From [Clostridium] leptum DSM 753 (GTDB lineage Bacteria > Bacillota > Clostridia > Oscillospirales > Acutalibacteraceae), in the NCBI GenBank assembly GCA_000154345.1, contig DS480347.1:62001-126000 (forward strand): a stretch of DNA of 64,000 bases, read 5' to 3'. The position numbers were made by a program, and so were the translations under genes. The notes under the pieces were generated by a model, which saw nothing but the letters and a program-made list of their open reading frames with translations, had not been told where the DNA came from and searched no databases. Positions 8,743-16,384 of the stretch are shown here, in pieces; position 1 is the first letter of the stretch; each line of letters opens with the position of its first letter.

Positions 8743-9435
8743 ATGAGAGAAGACATTTGCACCATACCGATCAGCGAGGTGTTCGAGCCGAAGGAGGGCT
8801 GTCCCATTTGCCGCATGCGGGATACCCTGGAAAACCGGGTTACCGAGTACATCACCGGCGCGGCTATGATGGAGCCGGACATCCGGGAGGTGACCAACGT
8901 TCAGGGGTTCTGCTACCCCCATTTTTCCATGATGCTGAAAAAGGGCAGCCGGCTGTCTAACGCCTTGATCCTGGAAAGCCATCTAAAGGAGATTGAAACA
9001 TCCGTGCTTCGCCTGGACAAGCGGGGAGTACCCGGAAAAAAGGAGGTAGAGGCCGCGAAGAAGCTGACGGAAAGCTGCTTTGTCTGCGAGCAGATCCAGT
9101 GGGCGATGGTTCGCATGTTCGATACCATTTACCGCTTGTGGGGAAAGGAAGAAGAATTCCGGGAGCTGTTTTCCCAGCAGCCCTATTTGTGTTTGCCCCA
9201 TTATACCGCCTTGCTGGAGGGGGCGCAGAAGGGCGTCGGCAAGAAAAATTACGGCGCGTTTGCTCAGGCGGCCAGCGATTTGGTGAAAAATTATTTGGAT
9301 GGCCTTCAAAAGGACGTCACCCACTTCTGTTCTATGTTCGATTACCGAAATATCGGCGGGGATTTTGGAAATTCTAAGGATTCCATCGAGCGTTCCATAC
9401 AATTTTTGACCTCTAGAATCCCGGAGGGACAGTAA
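8743..9435 (+). CDS. DUF6062 family protein
   Basis: A 230-residue soluble protein I recognise as DUF6062, a Clostridia family of unknown function. It has two similar Cys-containing segments: CPICRMRDTLENR near residue 20 and CFVCEQIQWAMVR near residue 110. Each is followed by a C..H or C.PHY segment (GFCYPHFSMML and YLCLPHYTALL). The repeated CxxC plus C..H layout suggests two zinc-binding half-domains made by internal duplication. The ATG lies eight bases after GGAGG. No operon partner is evident. Confidence 0.85.
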   Translation: MREDICTIPISEVFEPKEGCPICRMRDTLENRVTEYITGAAMMEPDIREVTNVQGFCYPHFSMMLKKGSRLSNALILESHLKEIETSVLRLDKRGVPGKKEVEAAKKLTESCFVCEQIQWAMVRMFDTIYRLWGKEEEFRELFSQQPYLCLPHYTALLEGAQKGVGKKNYGAFAQAASDLVKNYLDGLQKDVTHFCSMFDYRNIGGDFGNSKDSIERSIQFLTSRIPEGQ

Positions 9436-9543
9436 GCCGAGTTTACGCTGCCTCGAAAATTGTCAACTATTTGTGGAGGATTTTCACTTAAAAATTATGC
9501 AAACTGCATTTTGACAAGGTGAAATTACTCTCTGTTATGGTCG

Positions 9544-9680
9544 TTTTTCACGAAGGGAACAATAAAAGTTAACATAACGTGGTTGCGTTGAATTTTGTGT
9601 ATAAGTTATGAACGCCTGTCCTAAGGGACTTTTTAACATTTTCCACAGGGTTTTCAACATTATCAACCTAGTTATCCACG
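9544..9680. other. Cluster of DnaA-box-like 9-mers in an AT-rich gap (possible oriC or DnaA-controlled site)
   Basis: In the 390-base gap 9436-9826 two sites match TTWTNCACA exactly: TTATACACA on the minus strand at 9596-9604 and TTTTCCACA at 9639-9647. Three more differ by one base: TTTTTCACG at 9544-9552, TTTTCAACA at 9651-9659 and TTATCCACG at 9672-9680. Two GTTAAC-containing AT-rich stretches flank them. No dnaA or dnaN is present, so origin function is unproven. A TTGACA at 9511-9516 could be a -35 element without a clear -10. Confidence 0.4.
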
Positions 9681-9826
9681 ATATTTATGTTAACTAATGT
9701 AAATACGTTTGGTATACTGCCGGGAGAAGCGCTCCGAATGACCGTTTTTCCTTATCAGGCTGTATAACCTTCGGGAGAAACGACAAGAATAGGGTTGCTT
9801 CTAAATTTTGATTGGAGGAACCGATT

Positions 9827-10087
9827 GTGATTAAGGGAGTTAACAGGCAGATGATCGAGGTCACTCAGACGGACAGCCCCTTTTATGAACGGGCACTGTT
9901 TGTGGTTAAGCCGGAGTATGCGGGAGAATCCTACGAAGCCTTGCACCGGGAGGCGATTCAGGTTATGGAACGGCTGGGCGCGCCGTCGGCGTTCCGCAGG
10001 CGAAACAAGGCGTTGTTCTGGGGCCTGCGGCTGGGAGCCGCCGCTTTGGGGGGAGCGGGAATCGCTCTTCTGGCGGTGGCGCTGTAG
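9827..10087 (+). CDS. Small hypothetical protein with C-terminal membrane helix
   Basis: An 86-residue protein of unknown function. The N-terminal two thirds is soluble and mixed charge (QTDSPFYERALFVVKPEYA); the C-terminus is a single hydrophobic helix rich in Ala, Gly and Leu, preceded by FRRRNK, a positive-inside anchor. The GTG at 9827 has GGAGG eight bases upstream, which supports real translation. It is the first gene of the long plus-strand run and lies just right of the DnaA-box-like cluster. Confidence 0.65.
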   Translation: MIKGVNRQMIEVTQTDSPFYERALFVVKPEYAGESYEALHREAIQVMERLGAPSAFRRRNKALFWGLRLGAAALGGAGIALLAVAL

Positions 10088-10147
10088 CCTGCCGGATTAC
10101 AGTATGCTTCTGCCCGAAAAACGGGAAGGACAGACATAAAAAAGAAA

Positions 10148-10202
10148 CCCTCCTCATATGGATAATAGGCGGCGCTTTGGCCGCTTTACCATAGAAGGAG
10201 GG
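10148..10202 (+). promoter_or_regulatory. Hairpin sequestering the DUF6512 ribosome binding site
   Basis: CCCTCCT (10148-10154) pairs with AGGAGGG (10196-10202), which contains the ribosome binding site. Inside it TATGG (10157-10161) pairs with CCATA (10189-10193), and GCGGC (10169-10173) with GCCGC (10180-10184). The three stacked helices followed by CTTTTC could act as a terminator for the upstream gene, as an attenuator, or as a translation switch. Confidence 0.6.
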
Positions 10203-10208
10203 CTTTTC

Positions 10209-10805
10209 ATGACCTATCGGCAAAAGGAAAGGTTTCAGCAGCTTGAGGCCTGGGGCGTGGCGTTCACCTGCCTTACCGGGCTTTTGCTGCATTTCAGCTA
10301 TCGGCTTTCCGGCGGGGCGGTGTGGTCCATTTTGTTCGGCGCCGCCAACGGCAGCGTTTGGGAAACCGTCAAGATCATGGCCTTGCCTTATCTCTGCTGG
10401 TCGATCGTGGAGCTTTGCTTTCTCAGGCTGCCTTTGAAAAATTTTGTGGTCGCCCGTGTAACAGGGCTTTATGTGATGACCGCGGGAACCATCGCGTTCC
10501 GGCTTCTTTACGCCGGAATCCTCGGGACCAGCTACGCATGGGCGGATATCCTAGGCTTTGCGGCGTTCGCGGCTCTAGGTTTTTTGGCCTCCTCCAAGGT
10601 GATGGCGGCGGACTCAAATAAAATCCGCCCCTGGTTTCCCGCGGCCGCCTTTGCCTTGGCGCTGTTTATCGCCATGTATCTGACCTTTACGGTAAATCCT
10701 CCCCATATCAGCCTGTTTTTGGATTCCTCTACCGGCACCTACGGAATCCCGCCCAGAAACTTAGACGCCGGCGCGGTTTATTTAGACGCGTTAAAAGAAA
10801 TTTAA
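10209..10805 (+). CDS. DUF6512 family membrane protein
   Basis: A 198-residue membrane protein with about six helices. It has the pattern I associate with DUF6512: LLHFSYRLSGG, then FGAANGSVWETVKIMALPYLCW, and late in the protein FTVNPPHISLFLDSSTGTYG. Function is unknown. The ATG at 10209 sits seven bases after AGGAGGG, and this ribosome binding site is buried in a strong hairpin, so expression may be controlled by RNA structure. It stands alone as a transcription unit. Confidence 0.8.
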   Translation: MTYRQKERFQQLEAWGVAFTCLTGLLLHFSYRLSGGAVWSILFGAANGSVWETVKIMALPYLCWSIVELCFLRLPLKNFVVARVTGLYVMTAGTIAFRLLYAGILGTSYAWADILGFAAFAALGFLASSKVMAADSNKIRPWFPAAAFALALFIAMYLTFTVNPPHISLFLDSSTGTYGIPPRNLDAGAVYLDALKEI

Positions 10806-10869
10806 TTGTTTTTTTACCAGATTGTTTCTGTTTTATCCTCGAAAAATGTCTTCTTTTTTCTTAATACTT

Positions 10870-10903
10870 ATGCTATACTTATTTTTATCTAGATAAGTAT
10901 AGC
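10870..10903 (+). promoter_or_regulatory. Extended -10 promoter overlapping an 11-bp inverted repeat, upstream of rlmB
   Basis: TGCTATACT (extended -10 form, TATACT at 10875-10880) lies about 80 bases before rlmB. The sequence GCTATACTTAT (10872-10882) is repeated inverted as ATAAGTATAGC (10893-10903), and TTATCTAGATAA (10885-10896) is a second palindrome inside it. The overlap with the -10 fits either an operator or a hairpin at the start of the transcript. Confidence 0.5.
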
Positions 10904-10959
10904 TTTCTTTTTAGGGGTTCTTTCAGGGTTCCCTGAAAAGCGGAAATAAAGGAGATCAT

Positions 10960-11727
10960 ATGACAGAAAAAAGAACCGAGCCGGCCCAGGATGTGATCGC
11001 CGGCAGAAACGCCGTAAAGGAGGCGCTCTGCTCCGCCAGGCCCATCGAAAGTATTTTGGTGGCGAGAGGCGCGAGAAACGGCAGCCTGGGAGACATTGTT
11101 TCCAAGGCGAAGGCCCAAGGAGTGGCCGTGAAGGAAGTAGACCCGAAAAGGCTTGAGTTTTTATGCCCGGGAGCGAATCATCAGGGAATTGTGGCGCTGG
11201 CCGCCGCCCATGAGTACGCTTCTGTGGAGGATATGCTGGCGCTGGCGGACGAGCGGGGCGAGCCGCCGTTTCTCATTGTGGCGGACGAACTGAACGATCC
11301 CCACAATCTGGGAGCTATTCTCCGTACAGCGGAATGTACGGGCGCTCATGGGGTGATTATCCCTAAGCGCAGATCTGCGGGCCTCACCTATACCGTGGGA
11401 AAGGCCTCGGCCGGCGCTTTGGAATATGTGCCTGTGGCCAGGGTATCCAATCTGGCGGCGGCGCTGGAGGATTTGAAAAAGCGCGGCCTGTGGATCTACG
11501 GCGCCGATATGGAGGGAACCCCCTGGTGCGAGGCGGAGCTTACGGGACCGGCGGCTTTGGTGATCGGCAGCGAGGGCGCTGGAATCGGACGGCTGGTTAA
11601 GGAAAAATGCGACGTAATCCTTTCCCTGCCAATGCGGGGAAAGATTAATTCCTTGAACGCTTCTGTGGCGGCGGGAGTCTTAATGTATGAGTTTATGAGA
11701 CAGAGGCAGGGAATCAAAGCGAAATAA
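10960..11727 (+). CDS. rlmB: 23S rRNA (guanosine-2'-O-)-methyltransferase RlmB, TrmH/SpoU family
   Basis: Methylates the 2'-O of a conserved guanosine in 23S rRNA using S-adenosylmethionine. The 255-residue protein has an N-terminal substrate-binding domain (VIAGRNAVKEAL), then the SPOUT knot motifs: DELNDPHNLGAILRTAE (motif 1, Asn and Arg), LVIGSEGAGI (motif 2) and LPMRGKINSLNASVAAG (motif 3). All catalytic residues expected of the family are present. It is the first of a plus-strand series with the giant membrane protein and the DUF1273-type gene. Confidence 0.95.
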   Translation: MTEKRTEPAQDVIAGRNAVKEALCSARPIESILVARGARNGSLGDIVSKAKAQGVAVKEVDPKRLEFLCPGANHQGIVALAAAHEYASVEDMLALADERGEPPFLIVADELNDPHNLGAILRTAECTGAHGVIIPKRRSAGLTYTVGKASAGALEYVPVARVSNLAAALEDLKKRGLWIYGADMEGTPWCEAELTGPAALVIGSEGAGIGRLVKEKCDVILSLPMRGKINSLNASVAAGVLMYEFMRQRQGIKAK

Positions 11728-11751
11728 GACAGCGAATGGTAGGTGAAGGCT

Positions 11752-14700
11752 ATGCAGGAGAAAGAGGATAAAAAGGGCTTTTTGCAGTCCTTTACGGGAA
11801 AGTTTAAAAAGATAAGCCTGGATGACGAGCCGGATGAGCTGATGCTCAAATATGGCGATATTAAGCTGAAGGGACCCGGAGGCGGGGAAGGACAGAGCGG
11901 TATTCACGCCGCCCGTACCAGCTTCTTTTTTTCAGAAAACCGGGACGGGCAATCCCCAAAGGCTGGAGACCGGCCGGAAATTGGCATGACCCAGGAGATC
12001 AGCGGAATTTTAGACGCAATCAAGCAGGGAAGAGGCCCGAGCTCCCAGCAGAATAAGCCCAAGGCCGCCGAAGACACCGGAAAAAAGCAGGCGGCTCAGG
12101 AGCTGAAGCCGATCGGCGTGACCCAGGAGGTCAACGGTATTCTAGAGGCCTTAGGCCGTTCTAATAAAATCAGTCAGCCGGAACAACCGGAAGAGCCCGT
12201 GAGGGCTCAGACCTGGACGCCGAAAAAGGAGGAGTTCTCCCAGGCGTTTGAAAAGATCAAGAATGAAAAGGAAAATGCCAGTCAGCCTGAGAATCCTCAG
12301 TTCGGCACACAGGAGATCGCCAGGATTATCAGCGAGGTTACCGGGGAGAGGGCGGAGACGATCCGGCCGGTGGAATTGATTCCGGAGAAGGAAGAACAGC
12401 CGGCTCCGATTCCTCAGGAGGAGCTTCCCGGGCAGCTTCCCCCGGAGAACGAAAGCGGGCTTCCCGAGGAAGCGGAATACGAGGAAGGCCTGGAAGAGCC
12501 AAATGGCGGCGAAGAATACGGGCAGGAGCCTGAGGATGAGCAAAAGCCGAAGCTGGGATTTGGTCGGAGGCTGAAGGCGTTCTTTAAAAATCTAGTCACA
12601 CTTCCTGAGGCGCAGCAAGGAGAAGACCCCTTTGCGGAGGACGATTGGGAGGAAGCCCGGATACCGGAGGAAGTCCCCGCGCAAGAGGCTGTTTGGGCAG
12701 ATGATGAGGAAGAGGATTTTTCGATCCGGCCAGAGCTGTTCTTCCAGGATGACCAGGAGGAGGCCTCCCGGAAGCAGCCAGAGATGCCTAATGGGAGAAA
12801 AGCGGATGCGGATTCCCGTAAGGAGTTAGAGACGGGCCGCTTGGAACAAACGGCGCCGGAAGAGGAGGCCAAGAAAGAAGCGCCGATGGAACCGGCAGCG
12901 GATGCCGGCGACGGCTGGGAGGAATCGGAGGGCTCAGAGGAGAAAGCGGATGAGGCTTCGGCAGATTCTAAGCCTCAGGAGGCAGCGGGCCAAGAGGACC
13001 ACGGCCAAGGGGAGGCGCCCGAAGCTTCAGGACCGGAAGCTGGCGGACAGGAGCAACAGGATGAGCAGGCTCCGCCGGTAGAAAATCCTCTTGCTGATGA
13101 GGGAGAAAAAGAGATAGCGGCCGAGGCACCGGAAAAAGCAGAAAAGGATCCGGAGAAAGCTGTGGAGAGCGGGCAAGTCCATGCTCCTCAGCAGGCAGAG
13201 CAGGAAGCGGAGACGCCGCAGGACAAAATAGAGGCCGAAGAGGGCGGCGAGGCTCAGAATCAGCAGGACCAGGAAAAGACGGAAGCGGTAAGCAGGGAAA
13301 AGCCTGTCAGCCGCTATGAAAAGGCGTTCGGAAAGGTGAAGCCGGCGCCGACCCAGAAAAACCGGGTAATTCGGATAGACCCGGAGACGGTAAAGCCCTT
13401 GACCGCCCGGGAGGCCGCCAGGCTGTACTGTGAGCACAGGGAGCTTCCGGCGGTTGATTTGGGCGGCCTGGCAATTGGAGAATTGCTCCAGGAAGAAAAC
13501 CAGACGGCCGCTCAGGTGACCGTGCTGTCAGGAGGCCGGGACAGGGCGCAGGCCACAGGGCCTAAAGCTGCGGAAAGACAGGTAAATGAAAAGCCGCGGA
13601 GAGAAAATAAGCCGGACAAGCCGTCCGTGCAGGCGGTGACCATCAATTTGGCGGACCTGCAGGCTGGGAAAAAGATCCGGCACCATGAGAATACGAAGCT
13701 GTTTCATTATGAGCCGCAGCTTCCTGTGGTCCATACGGCAGCCGGTAAATTCGGAGAAAATTTAAGGGCGGAGTGTGCGGCCTCCCGCCAGGCTATTCAG
13801 CATAAGGCCCAGCAGGAGCGTAAACAGAACCTTGAGCGGGAGGAAGCGGAGGAAGCTTTCGAGCCCGTTAAAAAAAAACGGACGAAAGAAAAGGTCAAAA
13901 AAAGGCATTTCGCGATTTCTTCCTCCCAAGAGGAAGAAGACCCTGAGGATGTAATGCCTCAGCCCCGGCAGGTAGAGCTGGTAGAGGATTATAAGGAACC
14001 GTCGGACGCGTTCGCGATCAAAAAAGAGATTTTTAAAAACCTGAAAAACCTTTTGATCCGCACCGGCGTGCTGGCCGGATTAATGATTCTCAGCGCCGCC
14101 GCCACGGTGCTGGCGCGGCTGAATCTGCCTGATGTGCCTGACGTGCTGATCACCAACAGCCCTCTTTACCTGAGCGTCACTCTGGTTTTACTGCTGGCGG
14201 CCGGTGCGGTAAGCCTGACAACTTTGAAAAACGGCTTTTTATCCGTGCCCCGCCTTAAGGGCAATGCCGACGCGCCGGTGGCTTTCGCCTGGGCTGCGGC
14301 GGCAGTTCAGATCCTCGTCGGTTTCTTCTCGGCTGACAGGTTTACCAACACGGATCTAAGCCTTTACGCCAATCTGGCGGTGCTGGCCTTGCTGCTGAAT
14401 GCCTGGGGCAAGCTGACGCTTGTGCGCCGGGTAAAGCTGAACTTTAAATTTATCTGTTCGCCGGACGAAAAGTATGCGGCGAAAATTTATAACGACCGGG
14501 AAAGCGCTGTGGAAATGTGCCGCGGCCTGGGAGTAGGAGAGCCGATTATCGCCTATCAGAAAAAGGCGGGCTTTTTAAGCAATTTCCTTCAGCTTTCCTA
14601 TGAGCCGGATCCCAGCGAGGAGTTCGCCGGCAGGATTTCCTTCCTTGGCGCCGGTCTGTCTCTGGCGCTTGGCGTCGTCAGCTATTTTATTTCCAGGGAC

Positions 14701-15708
14701 TTGTTTGCCGCGGTATCCGCTTTTGCCCTGAGCATGTGCGTGTGCGTGCCAATGTGCACCATGCTTACCATGAATTTCCCGGTGTTTCGGCTGTGCAAAA
14801 GGGTTTCCAGACTGGACGCCATGATAGTGGGGTATCCGGGAATCCGCCAGTTCGCCGATACCAACGCGGTGGTGCTGGACTGCAATACCCTGTTTCCAAA
14901 GAACGCGGTGGTGCTTCATGGGGTCAAGGCCTTTGAGACCAGGCTTTTGGATAAAGCCCTGCTGGAGGCGGCGGCCATGCTTAAGTCGGTGGATTCCCCG
15001 CTGTACCATGTCTTTGAGCAGATCGTCAGCGAGGAGCGCCGGCTGCCTGCGGTAGACAGTCTCTCCTACGAGGATGAGCGGGGACTGATGGGATGGGTTC
15101 ATGGTAAGCGTGTACTGGTGGGCAACCGGAATCTTCTGGAAAACCACGGCGTTACGCCGCCAGACCGTTCGGTGGAGCTGGAGCACACCCAAAACGGCCG
15201 CCAAGTGACCTATATTGCCTCGGCGGGCGAGCTTGTAGCGATGCTGATTACCAATTACGACTTCAGTCCCGCCATGAAGCAGGAGCTTCAGCGGCTGGAG
15301 GATAACGGTGTGTCTTTCCTGGTGTCCACCACCGACCCCAATGTGACCGCTAAGCTGGTCAGCGACCGGTTCGGCTTGTTTTTCCGGTCTGTCAAGGTGC
15401 TGGGAGCCGAGTACGCCAAACGGTTCAAGGACCTGGAGGGAGAAGAGGAAGCCTCCGCCAGAGCTTATCTGGCCACCCAGGGCCGGGTGAATGTGCTGGC
15501 CAGAGTGCTGGCGGCGTGCGTCAGGGTGCGGGGGAATATGACGGCTGCCTTGGTGCTGCAAAGACTGACTGTACTGCTCAGCTTTCTAATGGCGGCGTTT
15601 TTGACAGTGGTGTCCGGGGTGGCTCAGATCGGTGCTCTGGAGATTACCCTATATAGTATTTTTTGGGTTGTGGTTACCTTACTGGTAACCGTGATTAGAA
15701 AGCCGTAG
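11752..15708 (+). CDS. Giant membrane protein with degenerate P-type ATPase C-terminus and long acidic N-terminus
   Basis: A 1318-residue protein. Residues 1-750 are hydrophilic, rich in Glu, Gln, Pro and Ala, probably disordered, and contain three similar motifs near 79, 124 and 186 (TQEISGILDAI, TQEVNGILEAL, TQEIARIISEV). From about 766 there are several membrane spans, then a part resembling a P1B-type ATPase: MGWVHGKRVLVGNRNLLENHG near 1112 matches the nucleotide-binding domain, and the C-terminus has two more spans. The phosphorylation motif DKTGT is replaced by DCNTL (near 1040), and no GDGxND motif is seen. It is therefore probably a pseudo-enzyme with a regulatory, scaffold or binding role. 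ATG chosen for AGGTG six bases upstream. Confidence 0.8.
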   Translation: MQEKEDKKGFLQSFTGKFKKISLDDEPDELMLKYGDIKLKGPGGGEGQSGIHAARTSFFFSENRDGQSPKAGDRPEIGMTQEISGILDAIKQGRGPSSQQNKPKAAEDTGKKQAAQELKPIGVTQEVNGILEALGRSNKISQPEQPEEPVRAQTWTPKKEEFSQAFEKIKNEKENASQPENPQFGTQEIARIISEVTGERAETIRPVELIPEKEEQPAPIPQEELPGQLPPENESGLPEEAEYEEGLEEPNGGEEYGQEPEDEQKPKLGFGRRLKAFFKNLVTLPEAQQGEDPFAEDDWEEARIPEEVPAQEAVWADDEEEDFSIRPELFFQDDQEEASRKQPEMPNGRKADADSRKELETGRLEQTAPEEEAKKEAPMEPAADAGDGWEESEGSEEKADEASADSKPQEAAGQEDHGQGEAPEASGPEAGGQEQQDEQAPPVENPLADEGEKEIAAEAPEKAEKDPEKAVESGQVHAPQQAEQEAETPQDKIEAEEGGEAQNQQDQEKTEAVSREKPVSRYEKAFGKVKPAPTQKNRVIRIDPETVKPLTAREAARLYCEHRELPAVDLGGLAIGELLQEENQTAAQVTVLSGGRDRAQATGPKAAERQVNEKPRRENKPDKPSVQAVTINLADLQAGKKIRHHENTKLFHYEPQLPVVHTAAGKFGENLRAECAASRQAIQHKAQQERKQNLEREEAEEAFEPVKKKRTKEKVKKRHFAISSSQEEEDPEDVMPQPRQVELVEDYKEPSDAFAIKKEIFKNLKNLLIRTGVLAGLMILSAAATVLARLNLPDVPDVLITNSPLYLSVTLVLLLAAGAVSLTTLKNGFLSVPRLKGNADAPVAFAWAAAAVQILVGFFSADRFTNTDLSLYANLAVLALLLNAWGKLTLVRRVKLNFKFICSPDEKYAAKIYNDRESAVEMCRGLGVGEPIIAYQKKAGFLSNFLQLSYEPDPSEEFAGRISFLGAGLSLALGVVSYFISRDLFAAVSAFALSMCVCVPMCTMLTMNFPVFRLCKRVSRLDAMIVGYPGIRQFADTNAVVLDCNTLFPKNAVVLHGVKAFETRLLDKALLEAAAMLKSVDSPLYHVFEQIVSEERRLPAVDSLSYEDERGLMGWVHGKRVLVGNRNLLENHGVTPPDRSVELEHTQNGRQVTYIASAGELVAMLITNYDFSPAMKQELQRLEDNGVSFLVSTTDPNVTAKLVSDRFGLFFRSVKVLGAEYAKRFKDLEGEEEASARAYLATQGRVNVLARVLAACVRVRGNMTAALVLQRLTVLLSFLMAAFLTVVSGVAQIGALEITLYSIFWVVVTLLVTVIRKP

Positions 15709-15719
15709 GTGTTGATCGA

Positions 15720-16211
15720 ATGGGATTAGAGGAAACAGCCTGCTTTTCCGGCTACCGTGCGGAAAAGCTTCCCTTTTCCGTCAGTGATGAAAATCAGGAA
15801 TATCAGGAGTTTCTCTGCCGCCTGTCTTCGGTGATTCGGGAATCGGCGGAGGAAGGCTATCGGATTTTTTATACCGGGGGCTGTACCGGCTTTGACATTT
15901 TGGCCGGGGAAATGGTGCTGGGCATGAAAGAGGAATTTCCTGAAATTCAGTTAATAGCGATTTTGCCTTTTGAAGAGCAGGCGAATACCTGGGGTGAGTT
16001 CTGGCGGGAGAAATATTTTACTCTTCTGGAGCACTGTGACGACGTGATCACCCTTCAGCCTAGATATACGCCGGGCTGCTATCAAAGGAGAAACAGGTAC
16101 ATGGTGGACCGGTCATCCCTGCTGATCTGCTATTACGATGGGAAAACCGGAGGCACTCAAAGCACCGTAGCCTATGCCGAAAAGCTGGGCTTAGAGGTGA
16201 AAATGGTCTAA
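15720..16211 (+). CDS. DUF1273 / SLOG-domain protein (YpsA-like)
   Basis: A 163-residue Rossmann-like protein of the DUF1273 (YpsA/YoqJ) branch of the SLOG superfamily, expected to bind a nucleotide or nucleotide-derived ligand. Family motifs are visible: FSGYRAEKLPF at the start, YTGGCTGFDILAGE near residue 56 (the glycine-rich ligand loop), LLICYYDGKTGGTQSTV near 140 (second loop). The actual ligand is unknown; YpsA affects cell division in Bacillus and Staphylococcus. It begins 12 bases after the large pseudo-ATPase gene and is likely co-transcribed with it. Confidence 0.88.
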   Translation: MGLEETACFSGYRAEKLPFSVSDENQEYQEFLCRLSSVIRESAEEGYRIFYTGGCTGFDILAGEMVLGMKEEFPEIQLIAILPFEEQANTWGEFWREKYFTLLEHCDDVITLQPRYTPGCYQRRNRYMVDRSSLLICYYDGKTGGTQSTVAYAEKLGLEVKMV

Positions 16212-16231
16212 TCTTTATAGAATTTACACAA

Positions 16232-16271
16232 AGTCTGCCTAATGTTTTTGCGTTAAGGCAGACTTTTTTTG
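16232..16271 (+). terminator. Rho-independent terminator after the SLOG gene
   Basis: AAGTCTGCCT (16232-16241) pairs perfectly with AGGCAGACTT (16257-16266), followed by a run of T to 16271. Confidence 0.92.
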
Positions 16272-16384
16272 TGAAAAACCCTCATTTGATATTGAAATCC
16301 ATGTGCATATAAGATATAATTGAAAAGTAAATTATCTCAGGGATTGTTAAAAATGTCCTGAGCCAAGAAAGGGGTTCACAACAC

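Noticed and set aside
8468..8746. Arg/Leu-rich frame upstream of the DUF6062 gene
   Set aside because: No ribosome binding site, and it runs into the real gene's start in another frame.
14575..15561. Minus-strand frame of 328 codons inside the pseudo-ATPase gene
   Set aside because: Composition typical of a reverse-complement shadow in GC-rich sequence; the plus frame continues for 3.9 kb with membrane spans and family motifs.
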